Assembly (NCBI RefSeq): GCF_900291955.1
Contig: NZ_OLMR01000007.1
Span: 62,001-126,000 of the forward strand
Source of the DNA: Pseudoruminococcus massiliensis
GTDB taxonomy: Bacteria > Bacillota > Clostridia > Oscillospirales > Acutalibacteraceae
DNA length: 64,000 nt
Direction: 5' to 3'
A program made the translations under genes and the position numbers. The notes beneath the pieces are model-generated. The model was given only the letters and a program-made list of their open reading frames with translations. It did not search any database and was not told where the DNA came from. Of the stretch, positions 27,115 through 36,236 are shown one piece after another. The first letter of the stretch is position 1, and the number at the start of each line of letters is the position of its first letter.

Positions 27115-28480
27115 GGCTTAACTCCTGTGCAGTATAACGCATATATTCGCCTTGCCAATGTAATGGCACTGAACGAGCTTCACCATGACGATTCTTTGCG
27201 ACAATACATTCACCGCTGTTGTTGTCCTTTTCTTCGTCATTGCCACTGCCTATACTATCATAGTAGCCCTCACGATAAAGAAACAAAACAATATCTGCGT
27301 CCTGCTCGATAGAACCTGAATCTCTTAAGTCGGAAAGCTGTGGTTTTCGATTTTCACGCTTTTCGCTTGCACGAGAAAGCTGTGAAAGTGCTATTACGGG
27401 AACATTAAATTCCTTAGCAAGGGCTTTCAGACTTCTTGTGATTTCACTTATTTCGTTTACACGACTTTCAGTTCTTCTTGAACCAGACATAAGCTGAAGA
27501 TAATCGACTATTACCAAATCTACATCTTTAAGTCGTCTAAGCTTTGCCTTTAGCTCTGGAACAGATATACCTGGTGTATCATCAAAATACATTTCTGTTT
27601 TTCTTAGTACATCGCCAGCCTCGATAAGTCTTGCCCAATCATCATCTTGAAGCTTTCCTGTACGAAGCTTTGTACCCTCTATCATACCTTCTGTTGAGAT
27701 AAGTCTTGAAGCGAGCTGTTCTCTTGACATTTCGAGTGAGAAAAAAGCCACCCTCTTTTTAACGCTTACGGCAACATGACGCATAATATTTAGTGCAAAA
27801 CTGGTTTTACCCATACCAGGACGAGCCGCAAGAATTATAAGGTCCGAACGGTTAAGTCCTGTTATAACATTATCAAGCGTACCTATGCCCGTAGGAATAG
27901 CTCTCATTTCAGAGCTTTCTGGAGAATTCAGTATATCTATTCTATCAAGAACATCAAGAATAATACTGTCTACTCTCTGCAGACCCGTGCGATTGCTATT
28001 GTCATCACGAATATCAAAAATGCTCTGCTCGGCAGAATCTATCAGCGTAGAAACATTATCGCCATATTCAGAAGCATTATTTATGATTTCTCTTGAAGCT
28101 AAAATAAGTCTGCGTCTTTGATAGCTATTCTTAACAATTTCAGCATATTCAGTAATATTAGACCTTGACGGCAACATCTCTGAAATCTGATATAGATAGG
28201 ATTTGAAAGAAGCGTCATCATAGTCTTTTTGCTGTTTGAGCTTTTCAAGAATTGTGATAACATCTATCGGCGTATTCATAACAAAAAGCTCTATCATTGC
28301 AGTATATATAGAACGATGTGTTGCAAGATAGAAACACTCTGCCTGTGGAAGTATCTGAATAACTTCCGCCATACATTCTCCGTCCATAATGATAGTTGCA
28401 AGAACAGCTTGTTCTGCCTCAGGACTATACGGAAGATTCATACCGTCAACCGAAGATGAAACGGAATCTATATCCGCCAT
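27104..28480 (-). CDS. dnaB: Replicative DNA helicase DnaB
   Basis: A 458-residue RecA-fold hexameric helicase (DnaC in Bacillus naming). The N-terminal helical primase-interaction domain covers about 12-115 (LPYSPEAEQAVLATIIMDGE). The C-terminal motor has Walker A ARPGMGKTS, Walker B VDLVIVDYLQLM and the arginine-finger region SDLRDSGSIEQDADIV. It unwinds DNA ahead of the replisome. ATG follows GGGAGG. It sits 19 bases after rplI, an association common in Bacillota. Confidence 0.97.
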   Translation of the reverse strand: MADIDSVSSSVDGMNLPYSPEAEQAVLATIIMDGECMAEVIQILPQAECFYLATHRSIYTAMIELFVMNTPIDVITILEKLKQQKDYDDASFKSYLYQISEMLPSRSNITEYAEIVKNSYQRRRLILASREIINNASEYGDNVSTLIDSAEQSIFDIRDDNSNRTGLQRVDSIILDVLDRIDILNSPESSEMRAIPTGIGTLDNVITGLNRSDLIILAARPGMGKTSFALNIMRHVAVSVKKRVAFFSLEMSREQLASRLISTEGMIEGTKLRTGKLQDDDWARLIEAGDVLRKTEMYFDDTPGISVPELKAKLRRLKDVDLVIVDYLQLMSGSRRTESRVNEISEITRSLKALAKEFNVPVIALSQLSRASEKRENRKPQLSDLRDSGSIEQDADIVLFLYREGYYDSIGSGNDEEKDNNSGECIVAKNRHGEARSVPLHWQGEYMRYTAQELSRGE

Positions 28481-28499
28481 TTATAAAGACCTCCCAAAA

Positions 28500-28946
28500 T
28501 TAAAGCTCTGTTACAGACACCTTAAGCTTTGCGACAACTCCGCCGAAAAGCTTAATTTCGCAATTATAGACACCAAAAGCCTTAATATCGCAATCGAGTG
28601 AAATTTTTCTCTTGTCGATAGAGAAATTATACTGTTTTTTGATTTCAGCAGCAATTTCCTTGCTTGTTACAGAGCCGAAAAGTCTGCCACCCTGACCAGC
28701 CTTTGCTTTAAGCTCAAGAGTTACATCTTTGAGCTTATCAGCAATAGCCTGTGCCTCTTTTGTCTGCTTTTCAATTTTATACTGTTTTGATTGCTCTGCA
28801 TTTTTGAACTCATTAAGAGCCTGTGCATCGGCAACTCTTGCTAAATTTCTTGGAAACAAAAAGTTTCTTGCGTAGCCGTCACTTACATTAACAAGCTCTC
28901 CCTTTTTTCCTGTACCCTTAACATCTTGTAAAAGCATTACTTTCAT
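28500..28946 (-). CDS. rplI: 50S ribosomal protein bL9
   Basis: A 148-residue ribosomal protein with the N-terminal RNA-binding domain ([31 protein letters not shown]), a long connecting helix and a C-terminal rRNA-binding domain ([13 protein letters not shown]). The frame continues upstream to 29033, but the family always begins MKV(I/M)LL, and ATG 28946 gives the standard length; GGAAGG upstream is a modest ribosome site at a longer spacing. It lies between gdpP and dnaB. Confidence 0.96.
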   Translation of the reverse strand: MKVMLLQDVKGTGKKGELVNVSDGYARNFLFPRNLARVADAQALNEFKNAEQSKQYKIEKQTKEAQAIADKLKDVTLELKAKAGQGGRLFGSVTSKEIAAEIKKQYNFSIDKRKISLDCDIKAFGVYNCEIKLFGGVVAKLKVSVTEL

Positions 28947-29056
28947 TACTAATCTAACTTCCTTCCTCATAACAAAAGGCTTAAAGCTATAAACCTTTAA
29001 ATTTTTATTATAAATCACCAAATAGGTGAGCAAAACCCGTCCTTAAATTATAAGTA

Positions 29057-31066
29057 TTATTGCTGTGGTTCGATAAATGCTGACTCCGCACCTGCAGATT
29101 CTGTTTGATTTTGAACCTGTTCACTATTGATAGAACTTACTATTTGAACAAGCTGTTCTCTTGCCTCTTCCATAGTTACACCCTTTAACTGAGTAGCCGC
29201 CATTGTCTGATGACCGCCACCACCCATCTTCTCCATAAGAACCTGAACATTTACATCTCCAAGAGAACGGGCGGAAATATTTATGCAGTTCTTTGTTGGA
29301 AACATTACAAATGATGCCTTGACATTTTCTATGCCAAGAAGTTCATCTGCCGCTTGTGCCGCAGCTATTCTGATATCAGAGGTTTCCTCATCTGCACAAG
29401 CTATTGCATAGAAATTGAATATTTCAGCCTCACTAACAAGCTTATATTTAGTCTTATATGTACTGATTGAGTTAGAGAACAATCTCTTAACCTCAACCGT
29501 ATCTGCTCCTTTTCCTCTTAAGAATGCTGCCGCCTCGAAAGTTCTTACACCTGTACGCAAAACAAAGTTTTTAGTATCAAGCATAATTCCTGCAAGAAGT
29601 GCCTCTGCCTCAAGCCTTGTAAGATTATCACTGCCTAAATATTGGATAAGCTCCGCAACCATTTCAGAAGCCGAAGAAGAATAAGGCTCATGATAGAAAA
29701 TCATTGCGTTTTCTATATGATTAACCATCATTCTATGGTGGTCTATTACAATAACTCTCTTGCATTTCTTATAAACCTTTGCGAACTCAAGAAAGCTTGG
29801 CGAATGTGTATCAACAACAATGAGAAGCGTTCTTTCCGTTATCTCATTAAGTGCGGTATGTTCATCTATAAAAACATCGAGCAAGCCTGATTTTTCTATA
29901 TTTGAAATAACTGAGCCTGCAAGACTTTGATTCTTGTTTATGGCGATGAATGCGTCCATATCCATACCCTTTTGTATGGTACTCCACAAACCAACAGCCG
30001 CTCCCACACTATCTAAATCCGAAAAGCGGTGTCCCATAATGATGACCTTATCGCTTTTTCTTATTTGTTCCTCAAGTGCCGCAGAAATAACTCTTGTTCT
30101 TACTTTATCTCTTTTTTCAACACCCTTAGAAGTGCCACCAAAGAACTCGTATCCCTCGCCGTTGTTGACTGCGGCTTGGTCGCCACCTCGTCCGTGTGCC
30201 ATCTCAAGAGCCTGTCTTGCACGAAGCTCACATTCTCTGAGAGTTTTTCCGCAATGACCTATACCAATAGATATTGTCGCACCAGAAACATCATTTATTC
30301 TAATATTTCTTATGGTTTCAAGGATTTTAAACTTCTGCTCAATAAGCGTCTGAATATTTCTTTCCTCTATAACGACAAGGTACATATCATTCTTTTCAAG
30401 CTTTTTATAAAAGCCTTTCATACCTGTAGCCCATTCCTGAAGCTTACTTTCTATAAATATAGAAATCTGGTCGCAGACATTTTCGTCACTTGCTCTCTCT
30501 ATTTCGCTTTTATTATCGAAATCAATAAGAGCTACAACAGGCCTTGAAAGTAAATATTCATCAGAATTTGCTTTATATAAGCTATTATCAACAAAATATA
30601 TTATTCCGCCGTTTTCAGCAAGAACTCCAAAAGCAACATACCATTTATCGTTATAGCTAACATCTATGCCATTGTGATTAAAATAATCCCTTATATCTTT
30701 AGACTCTATAAATTGTGCCGCAGTTTCTCCGATTTTATCCTCATTATTGCACATCTTTTGAGTGAAATTTTTATTGCACATCATAATAACGCCAAAATCA
30801 TCAACTACAATGGCAGCAACATTTATCAGGTCGAGTGATGACTGATTCATAATCGAAAAAGCACCTGAGGCACTCTTTATAATGCGGCTGACATAATTGC
30901 CAAATTTATAGGTGCTAAGAAATACTGTTGCCGCAGATGCTATTGCCGCAAGAAGCTCAATTATAAAAATAGTTGTATTATAATAGTAAGAAACACTTGC
31001 CATAACAAACATTACAATCGAAAATATTATAAAGACAGGTGTTGTCACCCATATTTTTTTATTCAA
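29057..31066 (-). CDS. gdpP: Cyclic-di-AMP phosphodiesterase GdpP
   Basis: A 669-residue membrane protein with two N-terminal helices, a PAS domain (about 75-160), a degenerate GGDEF domain (about 165-300) and a C-terminal DHH/DHHA1 phosphodiesterase. Catalytic motifs are MGHRFSDLDSVGAAVG, VDTHSP, VIDHHR and the DHHA1 end GGGGHQTMAATQL. It hydrolyses the osmolyte messenger c-di-AMP to pApA. The first possible start, GTG 31075, lies inside the ribosome-binding sequence GGGGGGTGG, so TTG 31066 is preferred. It follows the RNase J gene by a short gap, giving an rnj-gdpP-rplI-dnaB run. Confidence 0.95.
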   Translation of the reverse strand: MNKKIWVTTPVFIIFSIVMFVMASVSYYYNTTIFIIELLAAIASAATVFLSTYKFGNYVSRIIKSASGAFSIMNQSSLDLINVAAIVVDDFGVIMMCNKNFTQKMCNNEDKIGETAAQFIESKDIRDYFNHNGIDVSYNDKWYVAFGVLAENGGIIYFVDNSLYKANSDEYLLSRPVVALIDFDNKSEIERASDENVCDQISIFIESKLQEWATGMKGFYKKLEKNDMYLVVIEERNIQTLIEQKFKILETIRNIRINDVSGATISIGIGHCGKTLRECELRARQALEMAHGRGGDQAAVNNGEGYEFFGGTSKGVEKRDKVRTRVISAALEEQIRKSDKVIIMGHRFSDLDSVGAAVGLWSTIQKGMDMDAFIAINKNQSLAGSVISNIEKSGLLDVFIDEHTALNEITERTLLIVVDTHSPSFLEFAKVYKKCKRVIVIDHHRMMVNHIENAMIFYHEPYSSSASEMVAELIQYLGSDNLTRLEAEALLAGIMLDTKNFVLRTGVRTFEAAAFLRGKGADTVEVKRLFSNSISTYKTKYKLVSEAEIFNFYAIACADEETSDIRIAAAQAADELLGIENVKASFVMFPTKNCINISARSLGDVNVQVLMEKMGGGGHQTMAATQLKGVTMEEAREQLVQIVSSINSEQVQNQTESAGAESAFIEPQQ

Positions 31067-31102
31067 GACAGCCACCCCCCAATCATCTAAAAATACGCAC
31101 GA

Positions 31103-33079
31103 TTAAATCTCCATAATTACAGGAAGAATCATCGGACTTCTTCTGGTTTTATCATATAAAAGCTTGGAAAGCTCGTCTTTTATCTTTGTTTTCATAACAC
31201 CCCATTCACGGATATTTTCATTATAGCAATCATCAAGAATATCCTCAACTCTTGCCTTGATGTTATCCATAAGTGGTTCAGCTTCTCTTACATATACAAA
31301 ACCTCTTGAAACTATATCAGGACCAGAAACAACATGACCGTCCTCAGAATCTATTGTTACTACAACTACAATTAAGCCGTCCTGTCCGAGATGTTTTCTA
31401 TCACGAAGAACGATACTTCCTACATCACCGACGCCAAGTCCATCAACAAGTACCTGACCAGCAGGAACATCAGGAAGTTGTTTCATATAATCTCTGTTAA
31501 GTTCGATTACATTTCCGATATTTCCGATAAAGACATTTTCCTTTGGAATACCCATCTGATAAGCCAATTCTGCGTGTTTTTGCAAGTGCTTTTGCTCACC
31601 ATGAACTGGAATAAAATATTTAGGCTTTGTAAGTCCCTGAATAATTTTAAGTTCCTCTTGGCAAGCGTGTCCTGAAACATGAACTTCATACATAGATTCA
31701 TAAACAACATGACAGCCATGTTTAATAAGTTCATTAACGACTGCTCCAACAGTTTTTTCATTACCAGGAATAGGATTAGCTGAAATGATTATAAAGTCAC
31801 CTGGACCTACTGCAACCTTTCTGTGGTCTGAATACGCCATTCTTGAAAGTGCAGACATAGGCTCGCCCTGACTTCCAGTAGTAATGAGAACTATCTGCTC
31901 CTTTGGATATTTATTTAGCATATCAATATCAATGACAACACCATCAGGAATATCAACATAGCCCAGCTCTGTGGCAATAGTCATATAGTTAATCATACTT
32001 CTGCCTGAGAAAGCAACTTTTCTGCCATGTCTGGCGGCACACTTAATAATTTGCTCAACACGACCAATATTTGATGCAAAGGTTGCAATTATAATTCTTT
32101 CCTTTTCGGCCTCTCTAAAGAACATTTCAAAGGAATTTACAACCTTTTGCTCTGTTACAGTGTATCCGGGACGCTCTGCATTGGTAGAATCCGCCATAAG
32201 TGCAAGCACACCCTCATTGCCAAGCTCTCCGAATCTTGCAAGGTCTATCATATCACCTGTTATAGGTGTACAGTCGATTTTGAAGTCGCCTGTATGGATA
32301 ATTGTTCCACCAGGGGTATGAATTGCAAGACCTACCGCATCAGGAATGGAATGGTTTACATGAATAAATTCTATTGTCATACAACCAAGCTTTATTCTCT
32401 GACCAGGCTTTATTACATTCATCTTTGCCTTTGACTGAAGATTATGCTCCTTGAGCTTACTGCCAACAAGTCCAAGTGTAAGACTTGTGCCATACATTGG
32501 AATATTAAGCTTTCTTAATAAGTAAGGCAAAGCTCCGATATGGTCTTCGTGTCCATGTGTAAGAACTATACCCTTGATTTTATCTTTGTTTCTCTCTATA
32601 TAGGTAAAATCAGGTAAAACTAAATCTACACCAAGCATTTCACCATCAGGGAATGCCATACCACAATCAAGCAGGAACATATCTCCATCACACTCGAAAA
32701 GTGTGATATTTTTGCCGATTTCGTTAAGTCCGCCAAGAAATGTAATCTTAACGCTTGGGAGCGGTGAATAACCTCTTTTTTGTGCCTTTCCCTGTGGGTT
32801 TCTCTTTTTAAAAGCCTTTTGCTTTTGGTCAGCCGACTGAAAACGACCCTTTTGAGTCTGAGCTGACTGTCTATCTTGATTATTAGGGTTAATTCTTCCG
32901 AAAAGCTTTGCAGACGAACCCTCTATCATAGCCGCCTTGCTCTGCTGTCTTCTCTCATAAGGAGAAAGTGAACCCTGTCTTTGGGGCATACCTCGACCTA
33001 TCCCTCTACCCTTTCTTTGAGAGCTACCTCCTTGAAAATCGCCGAGGGATTGGTTCTGCTTATTATATTCTGATGTCAC
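31103..33079 (-). CDS. rnj: Ribonuclease J with basic N-terminal extension
   Basis: A 658-residue metallo-beta-lactamase/beta-CASP nuclease. Zinc ligands lie in HGHEDHIG and VHVSGHACQEEL; the beta-CASP part includes ADSTNAERPG and TTGSQGEPMSAL. It has 5'-3' exo- and endonuclease activity and drives mRNA decay and rRNA maturation. Compared with the usual ~555 residues it carries about 105 extra N-terminal residues rich in Arg, Gln and Gly (GRGIGRGMPQRQG, YERRQQSK), probably disordered and RNA-binding. It starts at GTG behind GGAGG and opens the long minus-strand operon. The rnjA/rnjB distinction is not attempted. Confidence 0.95.
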   Translation of the reverse strand: MTSEYNKQNQSLGDFQGGSSQRKGRGIGRGMPQRQGSLSPYERRQQSKAAMIEGSSAKLFGRINPNNQDRQSAQTQKGRFQSADQKQKAFKKRNPQGKAQKRGYSPLPSVKITFLGGLNEIGKNITLFECDGDMFLLDCGMAFPDGEMLGVDLVLPDFTYIERNKDKIKGIVLTHGHEDHIGALPYLLRKLNIPMYGTSLTLGLVGSKLKEHNLQSKAKMNVIKPGQRIKLGCMTIEFIHVNHSIPDAVGLAIHTPGGTIIHTGDFKIDCTPITGDMIDLARFGELGNEGVLALMADSTNAERPGYTVTEQKVVNSFEMFFREAEKERIIIATFASNIGRVEQIIKCAARHGRKVAFSGRSMINYMTIATELGYVDIPDGVVIDIDMLNKYPKEQIVLITTGSQGEPMSALSRMAYSDHRKVAVGPGDFIIISANPIPGNEKTVGAVVNELIKHGCHVVYESMYEVHVSGHACQEELKIIQGLTKPKYFIPVHGEQKHLQKHAELAYQMGIPKENVFIGNIGNVIELNRDYMKQLPDVPAGQVLVDGLGVGDVGSIVLRDRKHLGQDGLIVVVVTIDSEDGHVVSGPDIVSRGFVYVREAEPLMDNIKARVEDILDDCYNENIREWGVMKTKIKDELSKLLYDKTRRSPMILPVIMEI

Positions 33080-33132
33080 TAAAAATAACCTCCATCTTTA
33101 TATTTATTTTTCCGAACAAAATCAGTAACTTA

Positions 33133-33161
33133 ATTCTACTCCGCAAATGCAATTCTGTCAA
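33133..33161 (-). promoter_or_regulatory. Promoter of the rnj-gdpP-rplI-dnaB operon
   Basis: Minus-strand TTGACA, 17-base spacer, TAGAAT, about 50 bases before the rnj start codon. Confidence 0.8.
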
Positions 33162-33223
33162 GTTTATAGAATTAACTAAAAGCTACTTATAACTATTAAA
33201 AGATACTTTATTCAACGGATAGC

Positions 33224-33252
33224 TTGCTAATTATAGCTTTATTATATATAAT
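33224..33252 (+). promoter_or_regulatory. Promoter of rnhA
   Basis: TTGCTA, 17-base spacer, TATAAT, 23 bases before the rnhA start. Confidence 0.65.
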
Positions 33253-33275
33253 ATATCTCGAAAGGATTGATTTAT

Positions 33276-33716
33276 TTGAAGAAAATAGAAATCTTTACAG
33301 ATGGTGCTTGCAGTGGAAACCCTGGACCAGGTGGTTTTGGTGCAATTCTTAGATATAATGAACATATTAAAGAGATTTCTGGCGGTGAGGCTGAAACCAC
33401 AAATAATCGTATGGAGCTTCGTGGTGTTATTGAGGCACTCAAGGCTCTTAAAGAGCCTTGTGAAGTAACTGTTACAAGCGATTCAAAGTATGTATGTGAT
33501 GCTGTAACCAAAGGTTGGGCAAGGTCTTGGAAGGCTCATAACTGGATAAAAAGCGATAAGAAAAAAGCTTTAAATTCTGACCTTTGGGAAGAATTACTAA
33601 ATCTTCTTGATAAACACAAAGTTAAATTTGTTTGGGTTAAAGGTCACGCAGGACACCCAGAAAATGAACGCTGTGACGAATTGGCTGTTGCAGAGGCGGC
33701 TAAGTTCAAGAAATAA
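33276..33716 (+). CDS. rnhA: Ribonuclease HI
   Basis: A 146-residue enzyme that cuts the RNA strand of RNA-DNA hybrids. The carboxylates are visible: Asp in [15 protein letters not shown], Glu in [13 protein letters not shown], Asp in VTSDSKYV, and a late Asp in NERCDELA, with the [11 protein letters not shown] loop. TTG 33276 is chosen because AAAGGA lies nine bases upstream; the in-frame TTG at 33267 directly abuts that site. No strong terminator follows. Confidence 0.95.
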   Translation: MKKIEIFTDGACSGNPGPGGFGAILRYNEHIKEISGGEAETTNNRMELRGVIEALKALKEPCEVTVTSDSKYVCDAVTKGWARSWKAHNWIKSDKKKALNSDLWEELLNLLDKHKVKFVWVKGHAGHPENERCDELAVAEAAKFKK

Positions 33717-33867
33717 TCCTAAATTAAAAGTTTCGCTTGAGCCTTAAATTATTAACTGATAACTAATAAATCATATTAGCTAAATATACTATTTTTCAAT
33801 TAAATTAAGATAGTTAGGCTACACTAAATATTTCCTACTAAAACGATAGAAATTATCAAAATAACTA

Positions 33868-33896
33868 TTGCATTTCCTATTGAATAGGTGTATAAT
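33868..33896 (+). promoter_or_regulatory. Promoter of the cysteine desulfurase operon
   Basis: TTGCAT, 17-base spacer, TATAAT, about 70 bases before the ATG. The spacer contains a perfect palindrome (33876-33888). Confidence 0.75.
33876..33888 (+). promoter_or_regulatory. Candidate operator between -35 and -10
   Basis: CCTATT-G-AATAGG is a perfect 6-bp inverted repeat filling the spacer of the Fe-S operon promoter. Its position is that of a repressor site; an Rrf2-type (IscR-like) regulator is the obvious candidate, but the sequence does not identify it. Confidence 0.45.
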
Positions 33897-33965
33897 TTTC
33901 CATACAATGGCAAAGGATATTAAAAGTCATTGATTTATTATATATATATTTGAGGTGAAACCTAT

Positions 33966-35141
33966 ATGAAGAAAATATATGCGGACAACGCCGCAACAAC
34001 TCATCTTTCTAAAGAGGCTCTTGATGCTATGATGCCTTATCTTACAGATTACTATGGCAACCCATCAAGCCTCTATTCACTCGGTGTAAAATCTCGTCAG
34101 GCTGTCGAGAATGCTCGTAATACTGTTGCAGAGTGCCTTAATGCCGACCCTAAAGAAATCTTCTTCCTTTCAGGTGGAAGTGAAGCTGATAACTGGGCTA
34201 TCAAAGGTGCTGCTCATCTCGGAGCTAAAAAAGGTAAAAAACATATCATAACTTCTAAATTTGAGCATCACGCTGTTCTCCATACTCTTGATTCTCTTAA
34301 AAAAGAGGGTTTTGAAGTAACTTACCTTGATGTTCACGAAAATGGCATTGTTCGTCCAGATGAACTTGAAAATGCCATTCGTGAAGATACCGCTCTCGTA
34401 ACTATTATGTTCGCTAATAATGAAATCGGTACTATTCAGCCTGTAAAAGAAATTGGTGAAATATGCAAAAAGCACAAGGTTATTTTCCATACAGACGCTG
34501 TTCAAGCTGTTGGTGCTATTCCTGTTGATGTTAGGGAAATCGGCTGCGATTTGCTCTCTATGTCAGCACATAAGTTCCATGGTCCTAAGGGCGTTGGTGC
34601 AATCTTTATGCGTAAAGGTTTAAGGCTTCCTAACCTTATTGATGGTGGTGCTCAGGAAAGTGGCCGTCGTGCTGGCACTGAAAATATTGCTGGCATAGTT
34701 GGTATGAGTGTTGCTCTTAAACATTCTTGCGAAATTATGGCAGAAAGAAATGCAAGACTTGAGAAAATGCGTGACAGACTTATTGACGGACTTTTGAAAA
34801 TCGACCGTTCAAGAATAAATGGTGACAGAGTTCACAGACTTCCTGGAAATGTCAATATGTGTTTCCATGGGCTTGAGGGTGAATCTCTCCTCCTCTCTCT
34901 TGACCTAAAGGGTGTTTCAGCATCATCTGGTTCAGCTTGCACATCAGGCTCTCTTGACCCAAGCCATGTTCTTTTAGCAATCGGACTTCCTCATGAAGTC
35001 GCTCATGGTTCATTAAGACTTAGCTTCAGCGATGAAAATACTGAAGAAGATATAGATTATCTCTTAGAGGTTATCCCACCAATAGTAACGAGGCTTCGTT
35101 CTATGTCACCATTATGGGAAAAGATAATCAAAAATTCATAA
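33966..35141 (+). CDS. nifS: Cysteine desulfurase
   Basis: A 391-residue PLP enzyme of the NifS/IscS class that removes sulfur from cysteine for Fe-S clusters and thio-modifications. The PLP lysine is in [12 protein letters not shown], the aldimine region is [13 protein letters not shown], and the persulfide cysteine is in [11 protein letters not shown], the long-loop class I type. ATG follows GAGGTGA. A NifU-like scaffold gene follows 40 bases later, so this is a two-gene Fe-S assembly unit, as is usual in Clostridia. IscS would be an equally valid label. Confidence 0.93.
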   Translation: MKKIYADNAATTHLSKEALDAMMPYLTDYYGNPSSLYSLGVKSRQAVENARNTVAECLNADPKEIFFLSGGSEADNWAIKGAAHLGAKKGKKHIITSKFEHHAVLHTLDSLKKEGFEVTYLDVHENGIVRPDELENAIREDTALVTIMFANNEIGTIQPVKEIGEICKKHKVIFHTDAVQAVGAIPVDVREIGCDLLSMSAHKFHGPKGVGAIFMRKGLRLPNLIDGGAQESGRRAGTENIAGIVGMSVALKHSCEIMAERNARLEKMRDRLIDGLLKIDRSRINGDRVHRLPGNVNMCFHGLEGESLLLSLDLKGVSASSGSACTSGSLDPSHVLLAIGLPHEVAHGSLRLSFSDENTEEDIDYLLEVIPPIVTRLRSMSPLWEKIIKNS

Positions 35142-35181
35142 TTTATTATTTAAGATTTATATATAGAAAGGTTGAATATAA

Positions 35182-35619
35182 ATGGCATACAGTGAAAAGG
35201 TTATGGACCACTTTGCAAACCCAAGAAATGTCGGTGAACTTCCTGACGCAAACGGAATTGGTGAAGTCGGAAACTCACGCTGTGGAGATATAATGAAGAT
35301 GTATATTAAGGTTGAAAACAACATTATTGTTGATGTCAGCTTTAAGACTTTTGGCTGTGGAGCAGCTATTGCAACAAGCTCTATGGCAACAGAGCTTATT
35401 AAGGGCAAATCAATAGATGATGCTCTCAAGCTTACAAATAAGGCTGTTATGGAAGCTCTTGATGGTTTACCTCCAGTTAAAGTTCACTGCTCAGTTCTTG
35501 CTGAACAGGCTATTAAAGCAGCTCTAAGTGATTATTACCGCAGACAGGGTATTGACCCAGAGCCAATCGTTGGTAAAATTGAGGAACACGATGAACATGG
35601 TGAGGATTCCTGCCATTAA
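35182..35619 (+). CDS. nifU: NifU/IscU-like Fe-S scaffold protein
   Basis: A 145-residue protein of the NifU N-terminal/IscU family. The three scaffold cysteines are in NSRCGDIM, FKTFGCGAAIA and KVHCSVLAEQAI; the Asp after the first cysteine is conserved. It receives sulfur from the desulfurase encoded just upstream and builds [2Fe-2S] or [4Fe-4S] clusters for transfer. An acidic His-rich tail (EEHDEHGEDSCH) extends beyond the core and could bind metal. Confidence 0.93.
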   Translation: MAYSEKVMDHFANPRNVGELPDANGIGEVGNSRCGDIMKMYIKVENNIIVDVSFKTFGCGAAIATSSMATELIKGKSIDDALKLTNKAVMEALDGLPPVKVHCSVLAEQAIKAALSDYYRRQGIDPEPIVGKIEEHDEHGEDSCH

Positions 35620-35641
35620 GATTCAGTAAATATACAATTAT

Positions 35642-35686
35642 AAAATGGCACAGTTCACTTCAAATAAGCGAACTGTGCCATTTTTA
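35642..35686. terminator. Bidirectional terminator
   Basis: A 15-bp perfect stem (35642-35656 with 35670-35684) bordered by A and T runs, between the convergent nifU and lipoprotein genes. Confidence 0.93.
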
Positions 35687-35691
35687 TATAA

Positions 35692-36219
35692 TTATATAGC
35701 CTTAGTATCTGTAAGGTTAGCTGTAAAATTTATTTCAGGAATTTCTATTTTTTTAATTATTCCAGTTTTGCTATCAGCATAAATTGTAAAATTGCCTGAT
35801 TTACTTGCGCCTGTAAATATTGCATTATTATCTTCTGATTTCTGATATATTGCACCATTTTCTTCAGAGGCTTTATCAAGAACATTAGTCATAGCCTGTG
35901 CAAAACAAGAACTTGGTAAATATGATTTCTCTGTTTCACAGATAAGCTCATTATATGATATTGCGTATGTACCGCCAAGATTTTTAAAAGACATACCCTT
36001 TAGGTTTTCGGGGCTTGATATAATAATCGAGGACACACCTTTTTCAGTATGCGAAATATTGCATTTAAGCTTTGTTTCGCCAAGCTCTACATCAGCATTA
36101 CCCGAAAAGCCTGTAACAAGCTCAGGTATTTTCGGTACTTTTTCTGTGCAAGAACTTATTGAAAATATAAGTACTATTGCCACAGCAATAGTAAATGTTA
36201 TTTTAAATACTCTACGCAA
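35692..36219 (-). CDS. Putative lipoprotein of unknown function
   Basis: A 175-residue protein with a signal peptide (RRVFKITFTIAVAIVLIF) ending in lipobox ISSC. The mature part is a predicted beta-rich domain (GFSGNADVELGETKLKCNIS, then NLGGTYAISYNELICE) with no firm family match. TTG 36219 is preferred from the GAGGG site seven bases upstream; in-frame GTG 36228 and ATG 36225 lie in or directly after it. It starts 17 bases after the nnr stop codon, so the two are probably co-transcribed. Confidence 0.7.
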   Translation of the reverse strand: MRRVFKITFTIAVAIVLIFSISSCTEKVPKIPELVTGFSGNADVELGETKLKCNISHTEKGVSSIIISSPENLKGMSFKNLGGTYAISYNELICETEKSYLPSSCFAQAMTNVLDKASEENGAIYQKSEDNNAIFTGASKSGNFTIYADSKTGIIKKIEIPEINFTANLTDTKAI

Positions 36220-36236
36220 TAACATCACCCTCAGTT

